39,080 nt of DNA from Spirochaetaceae bacterium (lineage in GTDB: Bacteria; Spirochaetota; Spirochaetia; DSM-27196; PWMO01): NCBI GenBank assembly GCA_007693485.1, contig REDM01000253.1, positions 1 to 39,080 of the forward strand, given 5' to 3'. Below, piece by piece: positions 17,287 through 26,310 of this stretch. How positions within the stretch are numbered: position 1 is the stretch's first letter; every line of letters starts with the position of its first letter. A model generated the notes under the pieces. That model had not been told where the DNA came from. It did no database searches and saw only the letters and a program-made list of their open reading frames with translations. The translations under genes and the position numbers were made by a program.

Positions 17287-18417
17287 ATGCACCTGGTCGA
17301 ACTGGCCGCGGCGCTCGGTGCTGCACAGGGCGTCCTGTTATTGATTCTTGTGATACTCCGGTTTCGTCGCGGCACCAGTATTCCCTTCGCGCTGCTGCTG
17401 ATCACCTTCTCGCTGCGGCTTGCGGCCATCCCGTCATGGCGGCCATCGGTGCTGCTTCGCTACCCGTGGCTCTTTCCGCTGGCCGGGGCGATCCCTCTGC
17501 TCTTCGGACCGCTGGTCTGGTGGTCTATTCGAACAATCCTTCGGCCTGAAGCCCCTCGACCGCCGCGCCTCGCGGCCCACTCGATTCCGTGGTTAGTCGA
17601 GACAGCGTTGCTGGCCGCGCTGATCGCGATTGTGGGGCAGTGCGGATTTCCGGCGATTGTGTTCGATCTGTTTCAGCCGCCGGTTCCCTGGTGGCAACTG
17701 CTGCGCCATCTGGTCAAGGTTGTGCACAGCGGTGTGTACGCCGTGTTGGCCGCCCGTCTCGCCTTCGGTTCCGTGGGTCGCGCGGCGAACCGCGCGCAAC
17801 GGATCTGGGCACGCGCTCTGGTGATTGCACCGCTGGCCTCCCTGCTCGCGTTTCTGGTGGTTGCCGTCCAGCCGGCAACGCCCGCCGGCAACGCAGCCGT
17901 AATCGACCCCTTTCTGGTCCCGGCGGCAGTGATGATGGTTACGGTCTACACGTTTGCGGCGCTGCTATTACTCTTTCCCTCGGTGCTCGAGCAGCGAAGC
18001 GAGCGCGCCGGTAGCGAGGGCGGAGGGGGTGCAAACGAAGCGGGCGCCAACGGAGCGGGCGGCTGCTCGGACGACGAGGCAGCCGAAGCGGCCGAGAAAG
18101 TGCGCGCGCTGCTTGAGGCGGGTGCCTACACGGATCCGGCGCTCACGGTGACTACCCTTTCCCGGTCTCTGGGTGTCCATCCCAACCGACTCTCTCACTG
18201 TATCAATCGGGTGTTCGGGGGCAACTTTTCGCAGGTTGTGCACGACTACCGTCTCCGTCACTTCATCGCTCGCGTTGAAGAGGGAGCCCTCGACCAGACC
18301 AACATCCTGCAGCTCGCCACGGACGCGGGGTTTGCATCCAAGAGCACCTTCAATCGGGTGTTCAAGGAGCGCTTCGGCGTGTCGCCCTCAGAGTACGTCG
18401 CGGCGAATCGCCGTTGA
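17287..18417 (+). CDS. Membrane-anchored AraC-family transcriptional regulator
   Basis: A 376-residue protein with an N-terminal membrane region (about residues 5-235, six or seven hydrophobic helices) in place of the soluble sensor usual in AraC proteins. A Gly/Ala/Ser-rich acidic linker (about 240-270) follows, then an AraC double helix-turn-helix (about 278-375: LTVTTLSRSLGVHPNRLSHCINRVFGGNFSQ and ILQLATDAGFASKSTFNRVFKERFGVSPSEY). The architecture suggests a one-component sensor that binds DNA from the membrane. The start is fixed by the -10 element 7 bases upstream; there is no ribosome site. Its stop overlaps an in-frame TTG of the SulP gene, so the two are translationally close and the regulator may respond to the same ion or to membrane state. 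Target genes are unknown. Confidence 0.85.
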   Translation: MHLVELAAALGAAQGVLLLILVILRFRRGTSIPFALLLITFSLRLAAIPSWRPSVLLRYPWLFPLAGAIPLLFGPLVWWSIRTILRPEAPRPPRLAAHSIPWLVETALLAALIAIVGQCGFPAIVFDLFQPPVPWWQLLRHLVKVVHSGVYAVLAARLAFGSVGRAANRAQRIWARALVIAPLASLLAFLVVAVQPATPAGNAAVIDPFLVPAAVMMVTVYTFAALLLLFPSVLEQRSERAGSEGGGGANEAGANGAGGCSDDEAAEAAEKVRALLEAGAYTDPALTVTTLSRSLGVHPNRLSHCINRVFGGNFSQVVHDYRLRHFIARVEEGALDQTNILQLATDAGFASKSTFNRVFKERFGVSPSEYVAANRR

Positions 18418-18449
18418 CAGTCGCCCGGGAAACCCGGTATCACAAACCC

Positions 18450-20105
18450 GTGACAGTGACCCGTATCGTCTCTTCGCTTCGTGGTTATTCGCTCGCACAA
18501 CTGCGTGCGGACACCCTCTCGGGGGTGATTGTGGGTGTCATCGCGGTACCGCTCTCAATTGCGGTGGCCATCGCCTCCGGGGTGGGGCCGCAGCAGGGAC
18601 TCGCCACCGCGGTGATTGCCGGCATCATGGTGGCGATCTTTGGCGGCGGCTCGGTGCAGATCAGCGGACCCACGGGCACCTTCGTGGTGATTGCCTACGC
18701 CGTAGGCGTTCGGTACGGCTACGCGGGCCTCGCGCTGGCCACCCTCATGGCGGGGCTGATGCTCATCGTCATGGGGGCTGCCCGTCTTGGCCGGGTCATT
18801 CAGTTCGTACCCTACCCGGTGGTGATTGGATTTACCTCGGGCATTGCAACCGTTATTCTCATCTCGCAGGTGGGTGATCTGCTGGGAATGCGGCTCATCG
18901 GGGCTCCTCCGGACGCGCCCCAGCGGATTCTGGCCTACATTCGCGCGTACGATCACGTCAACTGGCGCGATGCGCTGGTTGCCGCGGCTACCATCCTCAT
19001 TGTGGTGTGGTGGAAACGGGTTTCGCGCCGCGTTCCCGGAGCACTGGTGGCCATTGTTGCAGCAACCGTCGTTACCGCGGCCTTTGGGATTCCCGTCGAA
19101 ACCATCGAGAGCCGGTTCGGCGTTCTGCCCCGCGGCCTGCAGTGGTACGGGTTTCCGCCCGTGTCGCTGGAGTTGGTGCGCGAGCTCTTCGTGCCGGCCT
19201 TTACCATCGCGTTGCTGTGCGGCATCGAGAGCCTGCTGACGGCGGTGGTCTCCGACGGCATGATTGGCGAGCGACACGATCCCAACCGCGAGCTGATCGG
19301 GGAGGGGCTGGCGAACGCGGCCTCCGCGCTCTTCGGGGGAATTCCGGCCTCGGGAGCCATCGCCCGCACCGCCACCAACGCGCGGAACGGCGGCCGAACG
19401 CCGGTGGCTGCCCTGGTGAATGCCCTGCTGGTGCTGCTGGTGATGTCGGTGCTCGCGCCCTACGCGTCGTTCATTCCAATCGCCGCGCTCTCGGGTGTGC
19501 TCTGCGTGGTGGCGTTCAGCATGGCCGAGTGGCGGTCGTTCGCGGCGATGGCGCGCGGGCCCAAGAGCGACATGGCGGTGCTGCTGACCACCTTCGGGCT
19601 GACGGTGATCGTGGACCTGTCGGTGGCGATCCAGGTGGGGATGGTGCTCGCGGCCTTCCTCTTCATGCGCCGCATGAGTATCGTGGCGCAGGTCACCCTG
19701 GTGAAAGGAAAGGACGACGCCGATGTGCCTCACCTTCCCGATGTAGAGCGATCCGATCTGAACATCCCGCGCGATGTCGAGGTCTACGACATCAACGGTC
19801 CATTTTTCTTTGGTGCTGCCGAAAAGTTCCGTAACGCCATGCTCCTGATCACGCGCCGTCCGCGCGTGCGCATTGTGCGCATGCGAGCGGTGGGAGCCAT
19901 CGACGCCACGGGCTTGCGCCTCCTGGAAGACTTGGTGTCCGACAGCGAGCGGCACGGAATCCGCTTCATTCTCTGTGGCCTCCAGCCCCAACCGGAACGA
20001 GCGCTGCGCAAAGCGGGCTTGCTCGACCGGCTCGGTCCGCAGAACATCGCCGGATCGCTGCGCGAGGCGCTCACACGCACGCAGAGCACTTCATCGGACG
20101 CCTGA
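18450..20105 (+). CDS. SulP-family anion transporter with STAS domain
   Basis: Inner-membrane SulP (SLC26-like) transporter of 551 residues. The N-terminal half begins LRADTLSGVIVGVIAVPLSIAVAIASG, the family entry motif, and continues through about 12-14 helices to residue about 415. A STAS domain (about 440-545, VEVYDINGPFFFGAAEKF and AIDATGLRLLEDLV) ends the protein. Family members carry sulfate, bicarbonate, C4-dicarboxylates or other anions; the substrate cannot be read. The start is uncertain: GTG 18450 gives a typical N-terminus, TTG 18414 overlaps the AraC stop as TTGA, and GTG 18456 is also possible. It is downstream of, and probably co-transcribed with, the membrane AraC gene. Confidence 0.93.
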   Translation: MTVTRIVSSLRGYSLAQLRADTLSGVIVGVIAVPLSIAVAIASGVGPQQGLATAVIAGIMVAIFGGGSVQISGPTGTFVVIAYAVGVRYGYAGLALATLMAGLMLIVMGAARLGRVIQFVPYPVVIGFTSGIATVILISQVGDLLGMRLIGAPPDAPQRILAYIRAYDHVNWRDALVAAATILIVVWWKRVSRRVPGALVAIVAATVVTAAFGIPVETIESRFGVLPRGLQWYGFPPVSLELVRELFVPAFTIALLCGIESLLTAVVSDGMIGERHDPNRELIGEGLANAASALFGGIPASGAIARTATNARNGGRTPVAALVNALLVLLVMSVLAPYASFIPIAALSGVLCVVAFSMAEWRSFAAMARGPKSDMAVLLTTFGLTVIVDLSVAIQVGMVLAAFLFMRRMSIVAQVTLVKGKDDADVPHLPDVERSDLNIPRDVEVYDINGPFFFGAAEKFRNAMLLITRRPRVRIVRMRAVGAIDATGLRLLEDLVSDSERHGIRFILCGLQPQPERALRKAGLLDRLGPQNIAGSLREALTRTQSTSSDA

Positions 20106-20150
20106 ATCAGAGTATCCCGGTCCCATCGAAGAACCCGCACCGGAAATCGC

Positions 20151-20182
20151 TTGACTAAGTAATGAGAAATCATTATCAATAA
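20151..20182 (+). promoter_or_regulatory. Promoter and Fur/Zur-like operator of the five-gene ABC importer
   Basis: TTGACT (20151-20156) and TATCAA (20174-20179) are spaced by 17 bases. A perfect 6-bp inverted repeat TAATGA/TCATTA with a 4-base spacer (20160-20175) fills the space between them, the position for repressor occlusion. The 10-mer TTATCAATAA at 20173-20182 recurs exactly in the operator of the COG0523 GTPase gene (27702-27711). The AT-rich ATTATCA half-site resembles Fur-family boxes. Which member (Fur, Zur or another) binds is inference. Confidence 0.6.
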
Positions 20183-20207
20183 CCTCAGGTTCTTTGGAGG
20201 TATTGAT

Positions 20208-21755
20208 ATGAAACGGGTGTTCTCGCTGTTGTTGATTCTCTGTGTGGCGTTGTCGCTCTTTGCGGCCGGGGCGAGTCAGGTTGCCATCGCCCCGGTCGAA
20301 CGCGAGATTGTACTCGCATCGCCTCGGGACATCGTTCCGGGAGCGCAAGACTTTTTCTTTGCGTCGTCGATTGTGCAGGTGTGGGAGCCGCTCATTGCGG
20401 TCGACGACCAGTGGCGCCCGGCGCCGGGCCTCGCGGAGCGGTGGCAGATGTCGGAGGACGGTACCGAATGGACGCTGCGCCTGCGACAAGGGGTGCGGTT
20501 TCACGATGGTGAACCGTTCAACGCCGACGCAGTCCTCGCCAATTTTCGCCGATACGCGGCGGTGAACCCGGGGCAATCGCGCTTCTATTCGTTCTCGCTC
20601 GCGCGCTTCTATCCAGGTTTTCAGTTGATCGAGAAGGTGGACGAGTACACGGTCCGTCTCTCGTTTGATCGTCCGAGTCCGGCGATTCTGTATTCCATGA
20701 CGAGCTTCGGCAGTCCCATGTTCAGTCCCAACAGCTTTGACGATACCACCGGGTCGTTCGTCGGAATTCCCGCTGCCACGGGCCCGTTTCGGATCGTGGA
20801 GCAGGTGTCAGATCAATACTCCATTCTCGAGCGGTTTGGCGACTACTGGGGTGAGCCCGCTTTGGCGCATCGTATTCGTATTCGGGTAATTCCCGAGGCA
20901 ACCACTCGCGTTTCGGCGCTGCGTGCCGGAGAGATCATGGGCGTGCTCGATTTGGGGGCAATGCCGCCGGTGCTTGCGCGGCAGCTGCTGCGCGACAATC
21001 GCTTTGGATACTCGAAGGCGCCCAACAGCATCATTCACTACCTGTCTCTGAACGCGACCGCGTTTCCGTTCAACGATGTGCGGATGCGCCGGGCCGTCAG
21101 TCTTGCACTCGATCGGCGGTTGATCGCGGATCAGTTCTACGGAGGCTTCGTGTCGCCGGCTGCGCATCTGCTCAATCACTCCTCGCCGTTCTACGTTGCG
21201 ATGGAACCACACCATGACCCAACCGAAGCACGGCGCCTCGCGCGGGAGGTTCTGGGGAACCGCCGCCACGCCACCACGTTCATCGTTCCCGCGCCCTTTA
21301 CCCAGCGCTATCCGTATACGGAGAAAGCCGAGTACGTCCAGTCGGTGCTGGCCGATCTGGGAATTGACGTTGACATTCGCATGATCGAATGGGGCGCGTA
21401 CCGGGAAGCGCAGCGCACCGGAAACTACGGCGCGGGAATGCAAATCCAGGGCTTGCCCAACGGAGAGCCGTTAAGCATCTTCACCAGCTTCATGCGCAGC
21501 ACCGGTGGGCAGAATCGGGATATGAGCCTCGGTTTCAACTCGCCGGAGGCAGATCGCCTGATCGCCGAGGCCGAGCGCGAGCTGGACATGAGCCGCCGCG
21601 CGGAGCTCTACGCCGCGCTGCAACGGCTCGCCGCGACAGAGTTTCCGGTGGTTCCCATCATCAACGACGCGAACCTGCTGGTGTATAACCGGGAGATCAC
21701 CGGGTTTGGTGCGAAGGTCTACGGGGTGACGCTCAGCTCGACGCGATGGCGCTGA
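20208..21755 (+). CDS. ABC importer substrate-binding protein, SBP_bac_5 family (NikA/DppA-like)
   Basis: A 515-residue exported binding protein of the peptide/nickel class. Residues 1-23 are a signal peptide ending LFAAGA without a cysteine, so it is periplasmic rather than lipidated. Family hallmarks are VWEPLIAVDDQWRPAPGLAERW, WTLRLRQGVRFHDGEPFNADAV and MRRAVSLALDRRLI. The family includes dipeptide, oligopeptide, heme, nickel and metallophore-complex binders. The Fur/Zur-like operator upstream and the facing COG0523 GTPase favour a metal or metal-chelate ligand; this is inference. GGAGGT at 20196-20201 fixes ATG 20208. It overlaps the first permease gene by 10 bases and leads a complete five-gene operon. 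Confidence 0.9.
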   Translation: MKRVFSLLLILCVALSLFAAGASQVAIAPVEREIVLASPRDIVPGAQDFFFASSIVQVWEPLIAVDDQWRPAPGLAERWQMSEDGTEWTLRLRQGVRFHDGEPFNADAVLANFRRYAAVNPGQSRFYSFSLARFYPGFQLIEKVDEYTVRLSFDRPSPAILYSMTSFGSPMFSPNSFDDTTGSFVGIPAATGPFRIVEQVSDQYSILERFGDYWGEPALAHRIRIRVIPEATTRVSALRAGEIMGVLDLGAMPPVLARQLLRDNRFGYSKAPNSIIHYLSLNATAFPFNDVRMRRAVSLALDRRLIADQFYGGFVSPAAHLLNHSSPFYVAMEPHHDPTEARRLAREVLGNRRHATTFIVPAPFTQRYPYTEKAEYVQSVLADLGIDVDIRMIEWGAYREAQRTGNYGAGMQIQGLPNGEPLSIFTSFMRSTGGQNRDMSLGFNSPEADRLIAEAERELDMSRRAELYAALQRLAATEFPVVPIINDANLLVYNREITGFGAKVYGVTLSSTRWR

Positions 21756-22708
21756 ATCACTCACCCGGCGTCTTCGTTGCGCGTCGGGTGCTTCACTGTC
21801 TTCCGCTGCTGGTTGGCGTCACGCTCTGCGCCTTTCTCCTGGGGCATCTCGCCCCGGGAGATCCGGCCTATTTCGCGCTCGCCGGTGACGGGTTTTTTGA
21901 GCCGACGGTCGAAGAACTCTCATTGATGCGAGAGCGGCTTGGTCTCGATCAGCCGCTCGGAGTGCAGTACGCCCGATGGATCGGCCGGGCGATGGGGGGA
22001 GACCTGGGCACCTCGTTTCGTACCGGCACGCCGGTGCGAGTGGAGATGGCCCGACGAATCCCGGTGACGCTCGCCGTCGCGGTTCCCGCGGTGATGGTCG
22101 CGGGGCTTGTCGGCGTTGTGCTCGGTACCCTGGCCGGGGCCCGACCCCACTCGGTTGGTGCGGGAATCATCGACGCGTGGTCTGGGGCGCTGATTGCCAC
22201 ACCCGCGTTTGTACTCGCCGTGGTGTCGATGCTCCTTGTGGCTGAGCGGGTACGGTGGATTCCGGTCGCCGGCTTCGGAACGCCCGCGCACCTGCTGCTT
22301 CCGGTCCTGGTTCTCGCGTCGGGCACCACCGGTGTCACCACGCGCCTGATGCGCAGCGGGGTCCTGGAAGAGAGCACAAAACGGTTCGCGTGGTACGCCC
22401 GCTCTCGAGGCCTTTCCTCCGCAGCGGTGCTGGTACGACATATCGTCCCGAGCGCCCTGCCGCCAATTACCACGTTTCTTGCCAATGCATTCGCCGGTAT
22501 TCTCGGAGGATCGGTCATTATTGAGTCCATCTTTGCGCTGCCGGGGTTGGGGACCTGGGTGATCGCGGGAGTCTTGAACCGGGATCTTCCCGTGGTCCAG
22601 GCCTACGTTCTGCTCACCGGCGTTGCCTATGTGCTTGCGCAACTCGTTGCCGATCTCGCTGCCGGATTGATCGATCCCCGCGTGCGACGCGCGGTTCAAA
22701 GCGGCTGA
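21746..22708 (+). CDS. ABC importer permease 1 (DppB/NikB-like)
   Basis: A 320-residue inner-membrane permease of the oligopeptide/nickel BPD_transp_1 group. The N-terminal helix and loop VTLCAFLLGHLAPGDPA and the conserved GLDQPLGVQYARWIGRAMGGDLGTSF segment are typical of the B subunit. About six helices follow. The EAA-type coupling loop is in the AWYARSRGLSSAAVLVRHIVPSAL region, and the end IIESIFALPGLGTWV is standard. ATG 21746 overlaps the end of the binding-protein gene by 10 bases; no strong ribosome site is seen, so coupled translation is likely. It pairs with the next gene to form the channel. Confidence 0.92.
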   Translation: MALNHSPGVFVARRVLHCLPLLVGVTLCAFLLGHLAPGDPAYFALAGDGFFEPTVEELSLMRERLGLDQPLGVQYARWIGRAMGGDLGTSFRTGTPVRVEMARRIPVTLAVAVPAVMVAGLVGVVLGTLAGARPHSVGAGIIDAWSGALIATPAFVLAVVSMLLVAERVRWIPVAGFGTPAHLLLPVLVLASGTTGVTTRLMRSGVLEESTKRFAWYARSRGLSSAAVLVRHIVPSALPPITTFLANAFAGILGGSVIIESIFALPGLGTWVIAGVLNRDLPVVQAYVLLTGVAYVLAQLVADLAAGLIDPRVRRAVQSG

Positions 22709-22710
22709 GC

Positions 22711-23550
22711 ATGGTGACCGTGAATCAAACCCGCTCAATTGCGCTGCCGGTTGCTCTGGGTGCGCTGGCCCTGCTTGTGGTGGTATCGGTGGGGGCACCG
22801 CTGCTCGCGCCGCACGATCCACGGCTGGTGGCGATGGAGCTGCGGCTTGCCCCGCCGACGGCCGCGCATCCGCTGGGAAACGATGGTGTTGGGCGCGACC
22901 TGCTCTCTCGGGTACTGCACGGGGGACGGATGTCGCTGCTTTTGACCGTTGGATCGACCGCACTCACCGTGGGCATCGCGGTTGGATTTGGCGTGGCGGC
23001 GGGGTACTTTGGTGGTCTTCTCGACGATGTTCTGATGGTGGTAACCGGGCTGTTTCACGGTATTCCCGCCATCGCAGTATTGATTGCGATAGCGGCCGTC
23101 ATGGACCCGGGTGCGCCGGCCCTCCTGGTCGGGTTGGTGATTGTGTCGTGGCCGTCGTTCTCGCGGGTGGTTCGCACCGAAGTGACCCGGATCGCAGCGC
23201 TTCCTTTTGTTGAAGCGTTGCGCGCCGCCGGAGCATCCCATGCGAGGATCATCGTTTTTCACCTGCTTCCCAATGTGGCGGCTCCCATTCTGGTGCTCGC
23301 CGCCGCGCGAATGAGTACGGTGATTGTCTCGGTGGCGTCACTCAGTTTTCTGGGCCTGGGGATTCAGCCGCCAACGCCCGACTGGGGAGCGATGATTCGT
23401 GACGCGATTCCTCACGTCCATACCAACCCAAACCTCTTGATCGCCCCGGTGCTCTGTGTGCTCATCTCGACTTATGGTTTCAGCGCACTCGCCGAGCAGC
23501 TTCGCATCCGGCTCGACGTGCATCGACGTGGGGAGGCGATTGCGGTATGA
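22711..23550 (+). CDS. ABC importer permease 2 (DppC/NikC-like)
   Basis: A 279-residue inner-membrane permease. The N-terminal APLLAPHDPRLVAMELRLAP followed by HPLGNDGVGRDLLSRVLHGG is diagnostic of the C subunit. Six helices and the coupling segment VEALRAAGASHARIIVFHLLPNV follow, then SLSFLGLGIQPPTPDWGAMI, the other family signature. It starts 2 bases after the first permease and overlaps the ATPase start (ATGA). Forms a heterodimer with the preceding permease. Confidence 0.92.
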   Translation: MVTVNQTRSIALPVALGALALLVVVSVGAPLLAPHDPRLVAMELRLAPPTAAHPLGNDGVGRDLLSRVLHGGRMSLLLTVGSTALTVGIAVGFGVAAGYFGGLLDDVLMVVTGLFHGIPAIAVLIAIAAVMDPGAPALLVGLVIVSWPSFSRVVRTEVTRIAALPFVEALRAAGASHARIIVFHLLPNVAAPILVLAAARMSTVIVSVASLSFLGLGIQPPTPDWGAMIRDAIPHVHTNPNLLIAPVLCVLISTYGFSALAEQLRIRLDVHRRGEAIAV

Positions 23551-24503
23551 GCGGGATCATCTCGATTACCGACCTCTCAGTGGTTTTCCCGCGACCCGAC
23601 GGCGACATCGTCGCGGTGGATGGCGTGTCGGTCACCGTTCGGCCGGAAGAGCGGACCGCGATCATCGGTGAGACCGGCTCGGGGAAGTCCATCCTTGCGG
23701 CGGCCATTCTGGGTTTGCTGCCAAGGGGCGCGCGGGTGTCGGGCTCGGTGAGGTACCGGGGCGAGGAGCTGCTCACCGCTGGGGCACATCGGCTTCGGGA
23801 GATTCGCCGGCGACACATCGCGCTGATTCCACAGAGCCCAATCGAGTCTCTCACGCCCACCATGCCGGTTCGCCGCCAGCTTTCAGAAGCGCTCGATCGC
23901 CGTCGCGGGATGGATTCGGTTCGTGCGATGGATGCGGTTCATGCGGCGCTTGCAGCGGTGGGGTTTCCCCGCCCGCAGGGTAGTACTCACCGCTACGCCT
24001 GCCGTCTCAGCGGAGGACTCGCACAGCGGGCGGTGGTGGCGGGGGCAACGGTACGCCGGCCGCACTGGATCATCGCCGATGAGCCCACGAAGGGACTGGA
24101 CACCCTCCACCGGGCGCAGGCGTGCCGCACCCTCGCGTCCGCCCACCGCGATACCGGAGCGGGGCTGCTGCTGATTACCCACGATCTCGCGGTCGCGCGT
24201 GCGCAGAGCGACCGGGTGCTGGTCATGTACGGCGGCGTTCTGATTGAGGATGCGCCCACCCATCGGTTCTTTACCGCACCAGCCCATCCGTACAGCCGGG
24301 GATTGCTGGCTTCCCTGCCGGAGCGCGGGATGGTGCCAATCCCCGGGAACCCGCCGGCCGGTGGTGACCGTGAGCCGGGATGCCGGTTTGCTCCCCGGTG
24401 CTCCCTGGTGCGTCCGGATTGTCGGCCGGCATACCCGCCCATCAACCAGGCGGGGCCGAGTCACGGGGTGCGTTGCGTTCTCTATGGCGGAGCCCGGAAG
24501 TGA
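23547..24503 (+). CDS. ABC importer ATPase 1 (DppD/NikD-like)
   Basis: A 318-residue cytoplasmic ATPase. Walker A GETGSGKS, signature LSGGLAQRAVVAG (slightly divergent: GGL in place of the usual GGM or GGQ), Walker B WIIADEPTKGLD and switch histidine LITHDLAV are visible. The C-terminus has the oligopeptide-type extension AHPYSRGLLASLP and the cysteine motif CRFAPRCSLVRPDC, which in some relatives holds an FeS cluster. It overlaps the permease gene (ATGA) and the next ATPase gene (GTGA). Works as a heterodimer with the next gene product. Confidence 0.92.
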   Translation: MSGIISITDLSVVFPRPDGDIVAVDGVSVTVRPEERTAIIGETGSGKSILAAAILGLLPRGARVSGSVRYRGEELLTAGAHRLREIRRRHIALIPQSPIESLTPTMPVRRQLSEALDRRRGMDSVRAMDAVHAALAAVGFPRPQGSTHRYACRLSGGLAQRAVVAGATVRRPHWIIADEPTKGLDTLHRAQACRTLASAHRDTGAGLLLITHDLAVARAQSDRVLVMYGGVLIEDAPTHRFFTAPAHPYSRGLLASLPERGMVPIPGNPPAGGDREPGCRFAPRCSLVRPDCRPAYPPINQAGPSHGVRCVLYGGARK

Positions 24504-25300
24504 TCGAGGTCAGTTCCGTGACGGTGGTCTACCGCACCGGGCCGCGGGTGCGTAACCGTCTCACCGCGGTGGAGGGGGTGAGTGCGACCGTGGCCGAGGG
24601 TGCGCGATTCGGGGTTGTCGGCGAGAGCGGGTGCGGGAAGTCGTCCCTCCTTCGCGCCATCGCCGGGCTCATTGCGGTCGACCAGGGACGAATTGCGATT
24701 GATGGCTTCCCGATTGCTCCGGGCGGCGGTCGCGCTGCGCGAATGCAGCGGGCGCGACGGGTGCAGATGCTCGGTCAGCATCCGGAGCAGCTCTTCGATC
24801 CTCGTACGACCATTCTCGAATCGGTTGCCGAAGTGGTGGCGATTCACGCCGACCGGCTGCACGCGGCGATGAGAGCGCAGAACGACCGGTGTGCCGAGCT
24901 GTTCGAGCGGGTGGGGCTGCACCGCGAGTTGTGGCAACGATACCCCCACGAGCTCTCCGGCGGGCAGCTGCAGCGCGCAGCACTCGCGCGGGCACTCGCG
25001 GTGCAGCCGCAGGTTCTGTTGCTGGACGAGCCAACGTCAATGCTGGACGCGTCCGTTCAGGCCCGGATCATGGCGCTGATCGATGAAATCCGCCGCGCTA
25101 CCGGCACGACAACGGTGCTGGTGAGCCACAACATCGCGCTGGTGGCGCGGGTGTCCGATGTGGTGGCCGTGATGCAACGTGGCCGGATCGTAGAGCGGGG
25201 GGCGGTTCAGGAAGTGTTCTCCCGCCCGCGTCATCCGCACACCCGGATGTTGCTCGAGGCGCATCATGAGATGTCGGTCGTGCGCGACGCTACCTCATAG
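24500..25300 (+). CDS. ABC importer ATPase 2 (DppF/NikE-like)
   Basis: A 266-residue ATPase, the partner of the preceding one. Walker A GESGCGKSS, Q-loop LGQHPEQLFDPR, signature LSGGQLQRAALARAL, Walker B VLLLDEPTSMLD and VSHNIALV are intact. It lacks the C-terminal cysteine motif, as in NikE. I placed the start at GTG 24500, which overlaps the previous stop (GTGA) and has GGAG 7 bases upstream; longer in-frame starts read through unrelated sequence. Its last 37 bases overlap the convergent WD40 gene. Confidence 0.92.
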   Translation: MIEVSSVTVVYRTGPRVRNRLTAVEGVSATVAEGARFGVVGESGCGKSSLLRAIAGLIAVDQGRIAIDGFPIAPGGGRAARMQRARRVQMLGQHPEQLFDPRTTILESVAEVVAIHADRLHAAMRAQNDRCAELFERVGLHRELWQRYPHELSGGQLQRAALARALAVQPQVLLLDEPTSMLDASVQARIMALIDEIRRATGTTTVLVSHNIALVARVSDVVAVMQRGRIVERGAVQEVFSRPRHPHTRMLLEAHHEMSVVRDATS

Positions 25301-26310
25301 CGAATAACCGCTCCGTCCGCGGTGGCGGCGACCAACGCGGTATCATCTGCCGACCAGAGCAGGGCGGTTATTTCGCTTCCGTCGGCAGCCGCCGCGCCAA
25401 CGGGTGTCAGGCGGTCCGACTCGATCGGGTCCCACACGGCGACCTCTCCGGCGCGATCACCGCTGGCCAGCAGTGCGCCGCGATGAGAAAACGCCAGGCT
25501 CGATACCGGGGCCCCGTGGTAGACCAGCTCGATCGGACGGCTGTTCTCGGGGCCCTTTGGGCCGGCACAGTCCCAGATCACCGGCACGGTTCCACCCCCG
25601 GTTGCAAGGTACCGACCACCCGCGTCCCACGCCAGCTCGAGCACCTTGGTCTGATACCCGTACATCTGCAAGTCCTTGCCGGAATCCACGTACCAGAAGT
25701 GCACCGTTGAGTCCTGATCGCCGGTGGCGATGAAGCGGCCGGTTGGGCTCCAGAGCAGGCGCAAGGATGCACCCTTCCACGGGTAGACGCGGGTCGCCGT
25801 CTCTCCACCAAGCCCCCAGGTTGTGATCGCGCCGTACGCCGCGGACGCAAGCACATCCCCGTACCACGCGATGTCTGCTACCGTGGACGCATGCGGGCCC
25901 CAGCGGTGGAGGAGTTCCCCATCGGCATCCCATACCAGAACGTGCCGCCCCGTCGCGGCCGCGAGGTATTTACCCGACTGGTGGTAGCGCACCCGCTCAC
26001 ACCAGGGCCCACCAGTTGAGAGGGTCTGGTGTACCACGCCCGATGCGGTCGAGCAGATGCGTACCTGCGCGTCCTGTCCCCCCGTGGCCACAAGGGCGCC
26101 CGAGGCGTGAAGCGAAACAGACGAGTTACCCATACCGTGGCCGGGAATCTCGCACCGGGGAGCGAGGGTATCGGCGTCCGTCACCAGAATTGGCCCGTCG
26201 GCCGATGCAGCGGCAACAATGCTTCGCTCCCGCTGCCAGGCGAGGTCAACCACGTGTCCACCCGCGTGAGCGGCGGCTACGCGCTCCAGGTCAAGCCGCC
26301 CGCCGCTCAT
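25264..26310 (-). CDS. WD40-repeat beta-propeller protein
   Basis: A 348-residue protein made almost wholly of WD40-like repeats, with about six or seven blades visible from recurring units such as [58 protein letters not shown] and [15 protein letters not shown]. No signal peptide or membrane helix, so probably a cytoplasmic scaffold or metal-handling partner. ATG 26310 overlaps the GTPase stop (ATGA), so it is translationally coupled to the COG0523 GTPase and shares its operator; ATG 26325 is an alternative. Its 3' end overlaps the last ABC gene on the other strand by 37 bases. Function beyond the fold is unknown; the coupling suggests it serves the same metal pathway. Confidence 0.85.
   Translation of the reverse strand: MSGGRLDLERVAAAHAGGHVVDLAWQRERSIVAAASADGPILVTDADTLAPRCEIPGHGMGNSSVSLHASGALVATGGQDAQVRICSTASGVVHQTLSTGGPWCERVRYHQSGKYLAAATGRHVLVWDADGELLHRWGPHASTVADIAWYGDVLASAAYGAITTWGLGGETATRVYPWKGASLRLLWSPTGRFIATGDQDSTVHFWYVDSGKDLQMYGYQTKVLELAWDAGGRYLATGGGTVPVIWDCAGPKGPENSRPIELVYHGAPVSSLAFSHRGALLASGDRAGEVAVWDPIESDRLTPVGAAAADGSEITALLWSADDTALVAATADGAVIRYEVASRTTDIS

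Noticed and set aside
18001-18080. Gly/Ala-rich stretch in the AraC gene considered as a frameshift or fusion scar
   Set aside because: The frame is continuous and it behaves as a flexible linker between membrane and DNA-binding parts.
18555-19991. 478-codon open frame antisense to the SulP gene
   Set aside because: Extremely His/Arg/Gly-rich composition typical of antisense frames of membrane proteins.
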